From positions 186,001 to 250,000 of the forward strand of contig NZ_JAMTCF010000005.1 in assembly GCF_024171695.1 (NCBI RefSeq): a DNA stretch of 64,000 nucleotides. The letters run 5' to 3'. Position numbers and translations under genes: made by a program. This document shows, piece after piece, positions 45,584-63,425 of this stretch. Position 1 is the first letter of the stretch. Every line of letters begins with the position of its first letter. Under the pieces are notes generated by a model. That model did no database searches. It saw only the letters and a program-made list of their open reading frames with translations, and was not told the DNA's origin. The DNA comes from Actinosynnema pretiosum. Its GTDB lineage: Bacteria; Actinomycetota; Actinomycetes; Mycobacteriales; Pseudonocardiaceae.

Positions 45584-48500
45584 GTGGCTGACGAAGACAA
45601 GCTCCGCGACTACCTGAAGCGGGCCATCGCCGACGCGCGCGACGCCCGGCGCAGGCTCAAGCAGGTCGAGGACCGCGCGCACGAACCCATCGCGATCGTC
45701 GGCATGGCCTGCCGCTACCCCGGCGGCGTCGCCTCGCCCGACGACCTCTGGCGGCTCGTCGACGAGGGCCGCGACGCCGTCACCCCGTTCCCGGTCAACC
45801 GGGGCTGGCCCGCCGACCTGCACGACCCCGACCCCGAGCGGGTGGGCCGCTCCACCACCGGGCAAGGCGGGTTCCTGCACGACGCGGACCTGTTCGACGC
45901 GGAGTTCTTCGGCATGTCCCCGCGCGAGGCGCTCGCCACCGACCCGCAGCAGCGGCTCCTGCTGGAGACCGCGTGGGAGGCCCTGGAAGGCGCGGGCGTC
46001 GACCCGGAGTCGGCGCGCGGCAGCCGGACCGGCGTGTTCACCGGCGTCATGTACAGCGACTACGGGGCGCGCCCGAACCTGCCGCCGGACGAGGTGGAGG
46101 GCTACCTGTTCAGCGGCAGCGCGGGCAGCATCGCCTCCGGTCGCCTGTCCTACACCTTCGGCTTCGAGGGGCCGTCGGTCACCGTCGACACCGCCTGCTC
46201 CTCGTCCCTGGTGGCGCTGCACCTGGCGGCGGACGCGCTGCGCCGGGGCGAGTGCGACCTGGCGCTCGCGGGCGGCGCGACGGTGATGTCCACGCCCACC
46301 GCGTTCGTCGAGTTCTCCCGGCTGCGCGGGCTGTCCCCGGACGGCCGCTGCCGGTCGTTCTCCGCCGACGCGGGCGGCACCGGCTGGGCCGAGGGCGTCG
46401 GCGTGCTGCTGCTGGCCAGGCTGTCGGACGCCCGCCGCGACGGCCGCCGCGTGCTCGCGGTGCTGCGCGGCAGCGCGGTCAACTCCGACGGGGCCTCCAA
46501 CGGGCTCACCGCCCCGAGCGGCCCGGCGCAGGAGCGGGTGATCCGCTCCGCGCTGGCGGCGGCCCGGCTGTCGGGTTCCGAGGTGGACCTGGTGGAGGCG
46601 CACGGCACCGGCACCACCCTGGGCGACCCGATCGAGGCGGGCGCGCTGCTCTCGGTGTACGGGCAGGAGCGCGACCGGCCGCTGTGGCTGGGCTCGCTCA
46701 AGTCCAACATCGGCCACTCCCAGGCGGCGGCGGGCGTCGGCGGGGTGATCAAGGTCGTGCAGGCGATGCGGCACGGGGTCATGCCGCGCACGCTGCACGT
46801 CGGCGAGCCCACCGGGCACGTGGACTGGTCGTCCGGGGCCGTCGAGCTGCTCACCGAGCCCCGCGCCTGGCCCGACGACCGGCCACGCCGCGCCGGGGTC
46901 TCGTCGTTCGGGTTCGGCGGCACCAACGCGCACGTCGTCCTGGAGCAGGGCGACCCCGAGCCCACCCCCGAGCCGAGCGCGGGACCGCTGCCCGTGGTGC
47001 TGTCCGGGCGCGCGCCCGAGGCGGTCGCGGAGCTGGCCGGGCGGCTCGCGGACGTCCCGATCACCCCGGACGTCGCGCTCTCGCTTGCCACCCGCGCGCC
47101 CATGCGGTTCCGCGCGGGCGCGGTCGCCGTGGACGGCGCGCTGCGCGAGGTGCCCACCGCCGTGGCGGCCGAACCCGGCCCGGTGGCGTTCGCGTTCACC
47201 GGTCAGGGGGCGCAGCGCGCGGGCATGGGCCTGGAGCTGGCCGAGCGCTTCCCGGTGTTCGCGCAGGCCTACGACGAGGTGCTCGACCTGCTGCCCGACC
47301 GGGTGCGCGTCGCGATCACCACGGGGGAGGGCCTCGACGAGACCGGGGTCGCCCAGCCCGCGCTGTTCGCCATCGAGGTCGCGCTCGCGCGGCTGCTCGA
47401 CTCCTGGGGCGTGCGCCCCGACTTCGTGGTCGGCCACTCCGCGGGGGAGTTCGCCGCCGCCCACGTCGCGGGTGTGCTGTCGCTGCCCGACGCGGCCCGG
47501 CTGGTCACCGCGCGCGGCGCGCTGATGCAGGCCCTCCCGCCGGGTGGGGCGATGGTGGCGGTGCGCGCCGGGGAGCACGAGCTGGACCTCCCGGACGGGG
47601 TCGCCGTCGCGGCCGTCAACGCGCCCGGCTCCCTGGTCCTGTCCGGCCCGGAGGAGGCCGTGCTCGCCTGCGCCGCGCCGTTCCGGCACACCAGGCTCGC
47701 GGTCAGCCACGCCTTCCACTCCCCGCTGGTGGAACCGGCGCTCGCCGAGCTGGACGCGCTCGCAGGCACCCTCACCCACCACGCGCCCACCGTCCCCGCC
47801 GTGTCGGCGGTGTCCCCGGACGCCGACTGGACCGACCCCGGTCACTGGGCCCGGCAGGCCCGCGCGACCGTGCGCTTCCACGACGCGGTGACCGCGCTCG
47901 CCGAGCGGGGCGTGCGCACCGTCGTGGAGGTGGGCCCCGACGCGGTGCTCTCCGGCCTCGTCGCCGCGGCCCGCGACGACCTCGCCACCATCGCCCCGCT
48001 GCGCGCGAACCGCCCCGAGGCCGAGACCGCCGCAGCGGCGCTGGTGGCCCTGCACGTGCGCGGGGTTCCCGTGGACTGGACGGCCGCGCTGCCCACCGCC
48101 CGGCGCGGCGCCGCGCCGACCTACCCGTTCCAGCGCAAGCGCTTCTGGCTCGAACCCGACGGGCGGCGCGACGTCACCGCCTCCGGCCTCACTGCCGCCG
48201 TGCACCCGCTGCTGGGCGCCTCGGTCGACCTGCCCGACGGGTCCACCGTGCTCACCGGCCTGCTCTCCACCGCCGCCCACCCGTGGCTCGGCGACCACCG
48301 CGTGCGCGGCGAGGTCGTCGTGCCGGGTACGGCGCTGGTCGGCCTCGCGGGCGGCGACCTCGCCGAGCTGACCACCTCGGAACCGCTCGTCCTCCCGGAC
48401 GGCGAGGCGGTCACCGTGCGCGTGGTGCGCGACGGCGACGCGGTCGAGGTGTACGCGCGCCGCGACGGCGAACCGTGGACCCACCACGCGACCGGCGTCA

Positions 48501-51500
48501 CGACCCCGGCCGGGGCGCGCGCCGACCGCACCCCCGAGGACCTGCGCGAGTGGCCGCCCGAGGGGGCCGTCGAGCTGGCGCCCTCCTACGACGGGCTCGA
48601 CCGGCACGGCTACGGCTACGGACCCGCGTTCCGGGGCCTGCGCCGGGTGTGGCGGCGCGGCGGCGAGCTGTTCGCCGAGGTCGCCCTCCCCGAGGGCGTT
48701 CCCGCCTCGGGCCACCCGGTGCACCCCGCCCTGGTCGACGCGGCGCTGCACCCGCTGCTGCCCGGCGTCGTGGAGGACCGCGAGGCGCTGCTGCCGTTCT
48801 CCTGGCGCGGCGTGCACGTCCACGCCACGACGGGGCCGGCGGCGCGCGTCCGCCTCACGCCCACCGGCGACCGCGCGGTGTCCCTGCTGCTGACCGACCC
48901 CTCCGGCGCGCCCGCGCTGACCGTCGACGAGCTGCTCCTGCGCCCGCTGCGCGGCCTCGGCGCCACCCGCCTGCTGTTCGCGCCGCAGTGGCGCGCCACC
49001 GACGAGCGGCTCGACGCCACCACCGAGATCCCCTCGGGCGAGGGCCCGCTGCCCGAGCGCGCCCGTGCCGCCGCGCACCACGCGCTGGCCGCGCTGCGCG
49101 ACTGGCTGCCGGGCTCCGGGCGGCTCGGCGTCGTCGTCGACGGGGACGACCTCGCGCACGCCGCCGTGACCGGCCTGGTGCGCAGCGCCGCCGCCGAGCA
49201 CCCCGGCCGGTTCGCGCTCGTGCACGGCGGTGTCACCACCGAACCCCGGCTCGTGCCCACGACCCCCGCCGACGGCACTGCCCCGGACTGGGGGACCGTC
49301 CTGGTCACCGGGGCCTCGGGCGCGCTCGGCGCCACGATCGCCCGGCACCTGGTCGCCGCGCACGGCACGCGCAAGCTCGTCCTGGCCAGCCGGAGCGGAC
49401 GCGCCCCCGAGATCGACGGCGACGTCGAGGTCGTGGCCGCCGCCTGCGACGTGGCGGATCGTGGTGCGCTGGCGGGGTTGTTGGCCGAGCACCCGGTGAC
49501 GGCGGTGGTGCACGCGGCGGGTGTGCTGGCGGACGGGACCGTCGAGTCGTTGTCTGCGGAGCAGGTGGACGTGGTGCTGCGGGCGAAGGTGGACGCGGCG
49601 TGGAACCTGCACGAGCTGGTCGGTGATGTGTCGGCGTTCGTGCTGTACTCGTCGGTCGCCGGCGTCCTGGGCACGGCGGGTCAGGCGAACTACGCCGCTG
49701 GCAACACTTTCCTGGACGCGTTGGCCGAGCACCGGCACGCGCTCGGTCTGCCTGCCGTGTCGATCGCCTGGGGTTTGTGGGAGTCGGACAGCGCGATGTC
49801 CGGCGGTCTGTCCGAAGTGGACCGCAAGCGCATCGCCGGGATGGGCCTCGCCCCGCTGCGCGCCGAGGAGGCGCTGGCCGCGTTCGACGCCGCCACGACC
49901 GGCGCCGCGCCCGTGCTCGCCGTGACCGGGCTCGACCGCGCCGGGCTGCGCGGCTCGCCCCACCCCGCCCTCGCCCACCTCGCGCCACCCGCCCCGACCA
50001 CCTCGCGGCCCGCGCCGTCCGCGCCCGACCGGTTCGCCGCGCTCGCCGAGGCCGACCGGGCGCGCGCCCTCCTGGACCTGGTGCGCGCCCAGGCCGCCTC
50101 GGTGCTCGGGCACGCCGACACCGCCGACGTCCCCGCCGAACGGATCTTCACCGACCTGGGGTTCGACTCGCTCACCGCCGTCGAGCTGCGCAACCGGATC
50201 GCCGAGCAGACCGGTCAGCGGCTGCCCACCACGCTCGTGTTCGACCACCCCACCCCCGCCGCGCTGGCCGCGCACCTCGCGGGCGCGATCACCCCCGCCG
50301 AGGCCCCGACCGCCCCGGTCCCGGTGGACGAGCCGATCGCGATCGTGGGCATGGCCTGCCGCTACCCCGGCGGGGTGTCCTCGCCCGAGGACCTGTGGCG
50401 GTTGGTCGCGGACGGGGTGGACGCGGTGAGCGGTTTCCCGGTGAACCGGGGCTGGGACCTGGACTCGCTCTACGACCCGGACCCCGAGCGCAGTGGGACG
50501 AGCTACACCCGTCACGGCGGCTTCCTGCACGACGCGGACCTGTTCGACGCGGAGTTCTTCGGCATGTCCCCACGAGAGGCCCTGGCCACCGACCCGCAGC
50601 AGCGGCTCCTGCTGGAGACCGCGTGGGAGGCCCTGGAAGGCGCGGGCGTCGACCCGCGCTCCACGCGCGGCACCCGCACCGGCGTGTTCACCGGGCTGAT
50701 GCACCACGACTACGGCTCGGGCGGCGTCACGCCCCCGGAGCTGGAGGGCTACCTGGCCAGCGGCACGGCGGGCAGCGTCGCCTCCGGCCGGGTCGCGTAC
50801 GCGCTCGGCCTGGAAGGCCCGGCCATCACCGTCGACACCGCCTGCTCCTCGTCCCTGGTCGCGCTGCACCTGGCCGCGCGGGCCCTGCGCGGCGGCGAGT
50901 GCGACCTGGCGCTCGCGGGTGGCGCGGCCGTGATGTCCACCCCCGCCGCCTTCGTGGAGTTCTCCCGCCAGCGGGGCCTGGCCCCGGACGGCCGGTGCAA
51001 GCCGTTCTCCGCCGACGCCGACGGCACCGGCTGGGCCGAGGGCGTCGGCGTGCTGCTGCTGTCGACGCTGACCGAGGCCCGCCGCAGGGGGCTGCGCGTG
51101 CTGGCCGTCGTGCGGGGCAGCGCGGTCAACTCCGACGGGGCCTCCAACGGCCTCACCGCGCCCAGCGGGCCCGCGCAGCAGCGAGTCGTCCGCGCCGCGC
51201 TCGACGCCGCCGGGCTGCGCCCCGCCGACGTCGACCTGGTGGAGGCGCACGGCACCGGCACCAGGCTCGGCGACCCGATCGAGGCCGAGGCGCTGCACGC
51301 CACCTACGGCGGGGAGCGGGACCGGCCGCTGTGGCTGGGCTCGCTCAAGTCGAACCTCGGGCACACCCAGGCGGCGGCGGGCGTCGGCGGGGTGATCAAG
51401 CTCGTGCAGGCGATGCGGCACGGGATCATGCCGCGCACGCTGCACGTCGGCGAGCCCACCCCGCACGTCGACTGGTCCGGCGCGGTGGAGCTGCTCACCG

Positions 51501-54500
51501 AGCCCAGGGCCTGGCCCGACGACCGGCCGCGCCGCGCAGGCGTCTCGTCGTTCGGCATCAGCGGCACCAACGCCCACGTCATCCTCGAACAGGGCGACCC
51601 CGAGCCCACCCCCGAGCCCCGTGCCGCCCTGCCCGTCCCCGTGGTCGTGTCGGCCCGCACCCCGCGCGCCCTCACCGAGCAGCTGGCCCGGCTCGCCGCC
51701 ACCGACGCGCACCCCGCCGACCTGGCGTTCACCCTCGGCGCCGGCCGCGCCCTGCTGGAGCACCGCGCCGTCGTGGCCGCCCGCTCGTCCGCCGACCTCG
51801 GCCGCGCGCGGGTCCTGCCGACCGCCGCGCCGGGCCGGGTGGCGTTCGCGTTCACCGGTCAGGGGGCGCAGCGCGCGGGCATGGGCCTGGAACTCGCGGA
51901 GCGGTTCCCCGTGTTCGCGCAGGCGTACGACGAGGTGCTCGACCTGCTGCCGGCTCGGGTGCGCGTCGCGATCACCACGGGGGAGGGCCTCGACCAGACC
52001 GGTGTGGCGCAACCCGCGCTGTTCGCGATCGAGGTCGCGCTCGTGCGGCTGCTCGACTCCTGGGGCGTGCGCCCGGACCTCGTGGTCGGCCACTCCGTGG
52101 GGGAGATCGCCGCCGCCCACGCCGCCGGGGTGCTGTCGCTGCCCGACGCGGCCCGGCTGGTCACCGCGCGCGGCGACCTGATGCAGGCCCTGCCGCCCGG
52201 CGGGGCGATGGTGGCGGTGCGCGCCGACGAGCACGACCTCGACCTGCCGGGATGCGTCGCGGTCGCGGCCGTCAACGCGCCAGGCTCCCTGGTCCTGTCC
52301 GGTCCCGAGGCGGAGGTGCTCGCCTGCGCCGCGCCGTTCCAGCACACCAGGCTCGCGGTCAGCCACGCCTTCCACTCCCCGCTGATGGCCCCTGCGGAGG
52401 CCGGGATGCGCGCCGCCGTCGCCACCCTGGACCTGCGCGAACCCGACCTGCCCTGCGCGCCCACCGCCGCCTCCGGTGGCCGCTGGGACGACCCGGACTA
52501 CTGGGTGCGGCACCTCGGCGACGCGGTCCGCTTCGCCGACGCCGCCCGCGCGCTGCTCGACGCCGGGGTCACCACCGTCGTCGAGATCGGCCCCGACGCG
52601 GTGCTGACCGGCGCACTGGCCACCCTGCTCCCCGACGGTGCCGCCGCGCTCCCCGTCCTGCGCCGCGACCGCGCCGAGGCGGACAGCGCGGTCGAGCTGT
52701 TCGCCCACCTGCGTGCCCGAGGCGTCCCGGTGGACTGGACTGCGTTCCCCGGCGCGCTGGTCGCACTGCCCGCCCAGCCGTTCCAGCGCGAGCGCTACTG
52801 GCTCACCGCCCGCACCCCCCGGACGGCCGCCCACCCGACCCTCGGCGACGCCGTCCCGGTCGCGGGGAGCGGCTACGTGCTGTTCAGCGGAGAGGCGGAC
52901 GGACCGCTCACCCCGACCGAGATCGCCGCGCTCGCCTGGCACGCGGGCCGCAAGCTCGGCCACCCGGTCCTGGACCTGGACGTCCCGCCGCTGCCCGAGC
53001 GGCTCGGCACGCGGGTGCAGGTCAAGGTCGGCCCGGTGCGGATCAGCACCGATGGGGCAGGGGCGGGGAGGACCAGCGCTGAGCTGACCGGTGCCGAGCT
53101 GATTGGCGCCGAGGGGAACGGCGCCGAGGGGAACGGCGCGCAGCCGACCGCCGCCGAGTTGATCGGCGCGGGGGAGACCGGCGCACGACGCGAGGTGACC
53201 GTGCACGTCTGGGCCGACGGCTGGGTCGAGATCGCGGGCGGGACCCTCACCGGCTCCGCCCCCGCAGAGGACCGCCCCACCACCGACGTCGACCTGGCCC
53301 TGGCCGCCGACGGTGACCGGGACCCGGTGCGCTGGCGGGGGCTGCGCCCCACCGGCGCGGGCCGCGCCACGACCTGGGACGGCCGGGCCTTCCGCGACGA
53401 GCGCGGCGCCGAGGTCGCCCGCGCCGACGAGGTCGGCCACCGGGCCGCCGACACCCCGCTGCACGAGATCGTGTGGCGCCCGGTGCGGCTGCCCGAGACC
53501 GAGGCCGGGATCGGCGGGCCTCGGACCGCCGCGCCCGAGACCGGGAACGACGCGTTCGGGGCCGCCGTGCCCGAGACCTCCGTCCCCCGGCCCGCCCCGC
53601 CCCGGACCTCCGTCCCCACCCCCGAGGTCGTCCGCGTCCACGCAGGCCCCGACCCGGTCACCACCGCGCACACCGAGACCCGCCGGGTGCTGGCCGAGCT
53701 GCGGGCCCGCGCCACCGGTGACGGCCTGCTCGTCGTGCTCACCCCGGACCCCGCCGACCCCGGCGTCGCCGCGGTCTGGGGCCTGGTGCGCGCGGCCCAG
53801 GCCGAGGCGCCCGGCCGGATCTTCCTGATCGGCGGCGAGCCCGAGCGGCTCGCGCCGGTCGTGGCGCTCGGCGAGCCCGCCGTCCTGGTGCGCGACGGGG
53901 AGGTGCTCGTGCCACGCCTGGAACCGGTCAGCGGGCCCGAGATCACGCCGGTCGCCCCGGTCGTGCTGCACGCGGAGCGGCCGAGGCCCGCGCTGCTGGC
54001 CGCGCTCACCGACGACGCGCTCGCCGAGGCGCTGCGCCAGATCGCCGAGCAGGCCTGGGAGCTGCACGAGGCCGTGCCCGACCGGCACCTCGTGCTGGTC
54101 TCCGAGCTCGACGGCGCGCTCGGCGCGACCGGCTTCGCCCACTACTCGGCGGGCGTCGCGTTCACCGAGGCGCTGGCCGCGCTCCGCCGGGCCAACGGGC
54201 TCCCCGCGGCCTCGATCGCCCTCGCCGCCACCGGGCCGGGGGAGCGGGCGCTGACCCGCGCCATCGCCGCCGACCGCGCCCACGTCGTCGCCGCCCCCCG
54301 CACCGCCCTCCCCGACCACCTGCTGCCGCACCGCCCCGACCACGGCCCCGCGCCGCTCGCGGACCGGCTCGCCGCCGCCCCGAGCGGGCAGCGCCACCAC
54401 GTCCTCGACGAGGAGGTCCGCGCTCACGTCGCCTCGGTCCTCGGCCACGGCGACCCGCGCCGCGTCGACCTGGACCGCCCGTTCACCGACCTCGGCCTCG

Positions 54501-54865
54501 ACTCGCTCACCGCCGTCGACCTGCGCAACAGGCTCGCCGCCGCCACCGGCGCCCGGCTCGCCGCCACCGCCGTGTTCGACCACCCCACCCCCCGCGCGCT
54601 CGCCGCGCTCCTGTCCGACCTCACCACCCCGGAGGAGGACCCCGCCGCCCCACCCGCCCTCGCCGAGCTGGACCGCCTCGAAGCCGCCCTGTCCGTCGTC
54701 GGCCACGACGACGACCACCGCGACGAGATCGCCGCCCGGCTCCGCGCCATCCTCAGCCGCTGGAACGCGCCCGCCACCGACCGCGCGCGCCCCGACTTCG
54801 ACGCCACCTCCACCACCGAGCTGTTCGACTTCATCGACAACCAGCTCGGCCGCGCCGCGCGATGA
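45584..54865 (+). CDS. Modular type I PKS: modules 3-4, module 4 reductively dead
   Basis: This 3093-aa PKS starts with a coiled-coil docking segment (residues 1-33). Module 3 is KS (Cys205) - AT (Ser619; HAFH 709-712) - DH (His905 in [10 protein letters not shown], Asp1052) - KR (Ser1357, Tyr1370) - ACP (Ser1529), predicting a double bond. Module 4 is KS (Cys1754) - AT (Ser2171; HAFH 2261-2264) - ruined DH/KR region (~2417-2900) - ACP (Ser2974). The DH has no HxxxGxxxxP and contains a pentapeptide repeat. The KR has lost its NADPH Rossmann half (no TGGTGxLG), the catalytic Ser aligns with Glu in VSELDGALG, and Asn with Val, though Tyr remains. Module 4 should leave a ketone. GTG 45584 lies 13 bp after the previous stop. 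Confidence 0.95.
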   Translation: MADEDKLRDYLKRAIADARDARRRLKQVEDRAHEPIAIVGMACRYPGGVASPDDLWRLVDEGRDAVTPFPVNRGWPADLHDPDPERVGRSTTGQGGFLHDADLFDAEFFGMSPREALATDPQQRLLLETAWEALEGAGVDPESARGSRTGVFTGVMYSDYGARPNLPPDEVEGYLFSGSAGSIASGRLSYTFGFEGPSVTVDTACSSSLVALHLAADALRRGECDLALAGGATVMSTPTAFVEFSRLRGLSPDGRCRSFSADAGGTGWAEGVGVLLLARLSDARRDGRRVLAVLRGSAVNSDGASNGLTAPSGPAQERVIRSALAAARLSGSEVDLVEAHGTGTTLGDPIEAGALLSVYGQERDRPLWLGSLKSNIGHSQAAAGVGGVIKVVQAMRHGVMPRTLHVGEPTGHVDWSSGAVELLTEPRAWPDDRPRRAGVSSFGFGGTNAHVVLEQGDPEPTPEPSAGPLPVVLSGRAPEAVAELAGRLADVPITPDVALSLATRAPMRFRAGAVAVDGALREVPTAVAAEPGPVAFAFTGQGAQRAGMGLELAERFPVFAQAYDEVLDLLPDRVRVAITTGEGLDETGVAQPALFAIEVALARLLDSWGVRPDFVVGHSAGEFAAAHVAGVLSLPDAARLVTARGALMQALPPGGAMVAVRAGEHELDLPDGVAVAAVNAPGSLVLSGPEEAVLACAAPFRHTRLAVSHAFHSPLVEPALAELDALAGTLTHHAPTVPAVSAVSPDADWTDPGHWARQARATVRFHDAVTALAERGVRTVVEVGPDAVLSGLVAAARDDLATIAPLRANRPEAETAAAALVALHVRGVPVDWTAALPTARRGAAPTYPFQRKRFWLEPDGRRDVTASGLTAAVHPLLGASVDLPDGSTVLTGLLSTAAHPWLGDHRVRGEVVVPGTALVGLAGGDLAELTTSEPLVLPDGEAVTVRVVRDGDAVEVYARRDGEPWTHHATGVTTPAGARADRTPEDLREWPPEGAVELAPSYDGLDRHGYGYGPAFRGLRRVWRRGGELFAEVALPEGVPASGHPVHPALVDAALHPLLPGVVEDREALLPFSWRGVHVHATTGPAARVRLTPTGDRAVSLLLTDPSGAPALTVDELLLRPLRGLGATRLLFAPQWRATDERLDATTEIPSGEGPLPERARAAAHHALAALRDWLPGSGRLGVVVDGDDLAHAAVTGLVRSAAAEHPGRFALVHGGVTTEPRLVPTTPADGTAPDWGTVLVTGASGALGATIARHLVAAHGTRKLVLASRSGRAPEIDGDVEVVAAACDVADRGALAGLLAEHPVTAVVHAAGVLADGTVESLSAEQVDVVLRAKVDAAWNLHELVGDVSAFVLYSSVAGVLGTAGQANYAAGNTFLDALAEHRHALGLPAVSIAWGLWESDSAMSGGLSEVDRKRIAGMGLAPLRAEEALAAFDAATTGAAPVLAVTGLDRAGLRGSPHPALAHLAPPAPTTSRPAPSAPDRFAALAEADRARALLDLVRAQAASVLGHADTADVPAERIFTDLGFDSLTAVELRNRIAEQTGQRLPTTLVFDHPTPAALAAHLAGAITPAEAPTAPVPVDEPIAIVGMACRYPGGVSSPEDLWRLVADGVDAVSGFPVNRGWDLDSLYDPDPERSGTSYTRHGGFLHDADLFDAEFFGMSPREALATDPQQRLLLETAWEALEGAGVDPRSTRGTRTGVFTGLMHHDYGSGGVTPPELEGYLASGTAGSVASGRVAYALGLEGPAITVDTACSSSLVALHLAARALRGGECDLALAGGAAVMSTPAAFVEFSRQRGLAPDGRCKPFSADADGTGWAEGVGVLLLSTLTEARRRGLRVLAVVRGSAVNSDGASNGLTAPSGPAQQRVVRAALDAAGLRPADVDLVEAHGTGTRLGDPIEAEALHATYGGERDRPLWLGSLKSNLGHTQAAAGVGGVIKLVQAMRHGIMPRTLHVGEPTPHVDWSGAVELLTEPRAWPDDRPRRAGVSSFGISGTNAHVILEQGDPEPTPEPRAALPVPVVVSARTPRALTEQLARLAATDAHPADLAFTLGAGRALLEHRAVVAARSSADLGRARVLPTAAPGRVAFAFTGQGAQRAGMGLELAERFPVFAQAYDEVLDLLPARVRVAITTGEGLDQTGVAQPALFAIEVALVRLLDSWGVRPDLVVGHSVGEIAAAHAAGVLSLPDAARLVTARGDLMQALPPGGAMVAVRADEHDLDLPGCVAVAAVNAPGSLVLSGPEAEVLACAAPFQHTRLAVSHAFHSPLMAPAEAGMRAAVATLDLREPDLPCAPTAASGGRWDDPDYWVRHLGDAVRFADAARALLDAGVTTVVEIGPDAVLTGALATLLPDGAAALPVLRRDRAEADSAVELFAHLRARGVPVDWTAFPGALVALPAQPFQRERYWLTARTPRTAAHPTLGDAVPVAGSGYVLFSGEADGPLTPTEIAALAWHAGRKLGHPVLDLDVPPLPERLGTRVQVKVGPVRISTDGAGAGRTSAELTGAELIGAEGNGAEGNGAQPTAAELIGAGETGARREVTVHVWADGWVEIAGGTLTGSAPAEDRPTTDVDLALAADGDRDPVRWRGLRPTGAGRATTWDGRAFRDERGAEVARADEVGHRAADTPLHEIVWRPVRLPETEAGIGGPRTAAPETGNDAFGAAVPETSVPRPAPPRTSVPTPEVVRVHAGPDPVTTAHTETRRVLAELRARATGDGLLVVLTPDPADPGVAAVWGLVRAAQAEAPGRIFLIGGEPERLAPVVALGEPAVLVRDGEVLVPRLEPVSGPEITPVAPVVLHAERPRPALLAALTDDALAEALRQIAEQAWELHEAVPDRHLVLVSELDGALGATGFAHYSAGVAFTEALAALRRANGLPAASIALAATGPGERALTRAIAADRAHVVAAPRTALPDHLLPHRPDHGPAPLADRLAAAPSGQRHHVLDEEVRAHVASVLGHGDPRRVDLDRPFTDLGLDSLTAVDLRNRLAAATGARLAATAVFDHPTPRALAALLSDLTTPEEDPAAPPALAELDRLEAALSVVGHDDDHRDEIAARLRAILSRWNAPATDRARPDFDATSTTELFDFIDNQLGRAAR
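49442..49837 (+). repeat. Near-identical KR segment of module 3 (partner 44548-44943)
   Basis: This is the second copy of the 396-bp segment described at 44548-44943, 4894 bp downstream in the same frame. Most differences are synonymous third-position changes. Confidence 0.85.
53078..53182 (+). repeat. 15-bp coding minisatellite in dead DH of module 4
   Basis: Seven 15-bp units (105 bp) encode pentapeptides such as [10 protein letters not shown] and AEGNG (residues 2499-2533 of the PKS). They look like a pentapeptide-repeat run but are too few for a folded helix. They interrupt the remnant of the dehydratase domain. Confidence 0.85.
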
Positions 54866-54891
54866 CCACCCCGAGCAGAGAGGCAAACCCC

Positions 54892-61263
<6,372 letters not shown>

Positions 61264-61280
61264 CCAGCGCCGATCCCGCG

Positions 61281-61321
61281 CCCCGAGGCTCGGTCCCGCA
61301 CCCGGCGACCGCGCCTCGGGG
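61281..61321 (+). terminator. Hairpin at end of PKS genes
   Basis: CCCCGAGGC (61281-61289) pairs with GCCTCGGGG (61313-61321), with an inner CGGTC/GACCG stem (61291-61295 with 61307-61311). It starts 18 bp after the last PKS stop and probably ends the cluster. Confidence 0.65.
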
Positions 61322-61330
61322 CGCCCCGGC

Positions 61331-61356
61331 AGCACCGGACAGCAGCACCGGACAGC
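61331..61356 (+). repeat. 13-bp tandem duplication
   Basis: AGCACCGGACAGC occurs twice in a row (61331-61343, 61344-61356) in the 151-bp gap between the PKS and the envelope locus. No function is evident. Confidence 0.7.
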
Positions 61357-61414
61357 AGCGCCCGACCACAGCGCAGTCCCTCAGGTCCGCTGCCCGCCGT
61401 CCGATTGCACGGTC

Positions 61415-62032
61415 ATGCCGAAGCACCGCGCGCCGCGCCCGCCCGCGCCCGCGGTCTCCGCCACCGCATGGACGGTCGGGGCCGCGCTCGTCGGCGTCGT
61501 GCTGTGCCTGACCATGGTCCTGCGCACCTCGGAGGCCGCGTTCTCCGGCACGGTCAGCAACAGCTCGAACTCGTGGGAGACCGGCTCCATCGCGCTGGCC
61601 GAGAACAGCTCCGGCTCCGCCCTGTACAGCAGCGCCTCGGACGGCAGGCTCACCGGCGGCCAGGCGGTCACCAGGTGCATCACCGTCCGCTACGACGGCA
61701 CGATCACCCCCAGCGCCACCATCAAGCTCTACGGCTCCGCGACGGGCGCGCTCGCCCCCTACCTCGACCTCGTGGTCGACCGGGGCGCCGACAGCTTCAC
61801 GTCGCCCGCGCCCAGCTGCGCCACCTTCTCGGCCAGGGCGGGCGGGGTCTTCCGGGGCACGCTCGACGAGTTCAACGCCACCGCCACCGACTACGCGAGC
61901 GGCGTCGGGGCCTGGTCCACCGCCTCGAACGGGGCGACGGTGGCCTTCCGGTTCACCATCACCGTCAAGTCCGTCGCCGAGGCGCAGAACAAGACCGCGG
62001 CGGCGACGTTCACCTGGGAGGCCAGGGGGTGA
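61415..62032 (+). CDS. SipW-type substrate (TasA/camelysin-like secreted protein)
   Basis: This 205-aa protein has a basic N-terminus and one hydrophobic segment (residues ~15-38), followed by the SEAAFSGT cleavage-like motif found in substrates of SipW-type signal peptidases. The mature part is rich in Ser/Thr/Asn with beta-strand character (VRYDGTITPSATIKLYGSATG, two Cys) and is probably a surface or matrix protein. The next gene overlaps its stop (GTGA) and encodes the matching signal peptidase, which supports the assignment. Confidence 0.7.
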   Translation: MPKHRAPRPPAPAVSATAWTVGAALVGVVLCLTMVLRTSEAAFSGTVSNSSNSWETGSIALAENSSGSALYSSASDGRLTGGQAVTRCITVRYDGTITPSATIKLYGSATGALAPYLDLVVDRGADSFTSPAPSCATFSARAGGVFRGTLDEFNATATDYASGVGAWSTASNGATVAFRFTITVKSVAEAQNKTAAATFTWEARG

Positions 62033-63288
62033 GGACCCGGTGGCGCCTGGTGGCGCGGTGCGCCCTGGCGTTCACCGGCGCCGTCGCGCTCACCCTCGCG
62101 CTGTGCGCGTTCGTCCCGGTGCTGTGGGGCTGGCGGCCGGTGGTGGTCACCTCCGGGTCGATGGGGCCGCTCGTGCGCCCCGGCGACGTGGTGCTGCTCG
62201 ACCCCGCACCCGACCGCGAACCGCTGGTCGGGGACGTCGTCGTCTACTCCCGGTCCGGCGCGCCGTCGGTGACGCACCGGGTCGTCGGCCGCGACGACGA
62301 CGGCCGCTACCGCACCAGGGGCGACGCGAACCCCACCCCGGACGCGGCGTCCGTCGCGCCCGAGGACGTGCTGGGGCGGGTGCGCGGGCTGGTGCCGGGG
62401 CTCGGCGCGCCCGCGCTGTTCCTGCGGCGGCACCCGTCCGCCGCCGTCCCGCTGGCCGTGCTCGGCGGCGCGGGGCTGCTCGTGCTGCTGCTGGCCGGGC
62501 GCAAGCCCCGCGCCGCCGCCGCCGTGCTGCTGGTCCCCGCGCTCGCGGTCACCGCGGGCGGGGTCGCCGGGCGCACCGAGGCGGCGTTCTCCGCGACCGC
62601 CGCCGTGCCCGCGAGCGTCGGGACGGTCTCCCGCTTCTACCCGCAGAAGGTGCTCGCCGCGAACCCGGTCGGCTACTGGCGGCTCGGCGAGAGGTCCGGG
62701 ACCGCCCGCGCCGACGAGCGCGGCGCGAACCCGCTCACCTGCGTCGGGGCCACCGGCGGCGCGCCGGGCGCCCGGCCGCCGGACTCGGACACCGCGACCA
62801 CCCTGCCGACCGCGTCGGCCCACTGCGCCGCAGGCAGCGGAGCGGCGCTGAGCTTCACCGGGCCGTTCACGGTGATCACGTGGACGCGCTCGACGGCGTC
62901 CTCCCCGACCCCGCACGGCCGCCTCGTCGCCAAGTACGGCGGCGGGACCGGGCAGATCAACTACCTGCTGTCCTGGAACGACGCCACGACGGCCATGCGC
63001 GCCTTGCTGGACACCGAGAACGGGCGGTACACCGTGGTCAAGCCGATGCCGTTGGACACGGCCTGGCACGAGGTGGCGATGACCTGGGACGGGGCCTTCC
63101 TGCGGCTGTACCTGGACGGGCAGCCGAGCGGCTCCACCGCGACGACGGGCACCCCGGTGACCACGTCGAAGCCGTTCACGCTCGGGTACACCGACTCCGA
63201 CTCCGTGGTGGGGGACGTGGACGAGGTGTCGGTGTTCGCGCGGGCGCTGAGCGACGCGGAGATCGCCGACCTGCACGCCGCGTCCTGA
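62029..63288 (+). CDS. SipW-type signal peptidase fused to substrate-like motif and LamG domain
   Basis: This 419-aa protein has a first membrane segment (~9-36), then the ER/archaeal-type signal peptidase I core: SGSMGPLVRPGDVVLL with the nucleophilic Ser, THRVVGR with His instead of the usual bacterial Lys, and TRGDANPTPD with the Asp. Two more membrane segments (~136-185) follow. Then comes TEAAFSAT, which resembles the cleavage motif of the preceding protein, and a C-terminal concanavalin/LamG-type domain (~215-419, with GYWRLGE, FTVITWTRS, WHEVAMTWDG, LRLYLDG and GDVDEVSVFARALS). The LamG part may be cut off and released by the same enzyme; that is inference. GTG 62029 overlaps the upstream stop. 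Confidence 0.85.
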   Translation: MRTRWRLVARCALAFTGAVALTLALCAFVPVLWGWRPVVVTSGSMGPLVRPGDVVLLDPAPDREPLVGDVVVYSRSGAPSVTHRVVGRDDDGRYRTRGDANPTPDAASVAPEDVLGRVRGLVPGLGAPALFLRRHPSAAVPLAVLGGAGLLVLLLAGRKPRAAAAVLLVPALAVTAGGVAGRTEAAFSATAAVPASVGTVSRFYPQKVLAANPVGYWRLGERSGTARADERGANPLTCVGATGGAPGARPPDSDTATTLPTASAHCAAGSGAALSFTGPFTVITWTRSTASSPTPHGRLVAKYGGGTGQINYLLSWNDATTAMRALLDTENGRYTVVKPMPLDTAWHEVAMTWDGAFLRLYLDGQPSGSTATTGTPVTTSKPFTLGYTDSDSVVGDVDEVSVFARALSDAEIADLHAAS

Positions 63289-63425
63289 ACCCCCTGCCTC
63301 CTGAACCCCCGCGTCCCTCCCTGCGCCACGGTCCACTGTGGAGCCGCGCCGCGCTTCCGCCTCGTAGCTCTCGGTTCCCGCCCCTTCGCTCTCCGGAGTC
63401 GTTGCAGCGCCTAGAGTCCCGGAGC

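Noticed and set aside
61264-61414. Possible thioesterase or type II editing enzyme after the PKS
   Set aside because: No such reading frame exists; the gap holds only a hairpin and a 13-bp duplication, and release is by the reductase domain.
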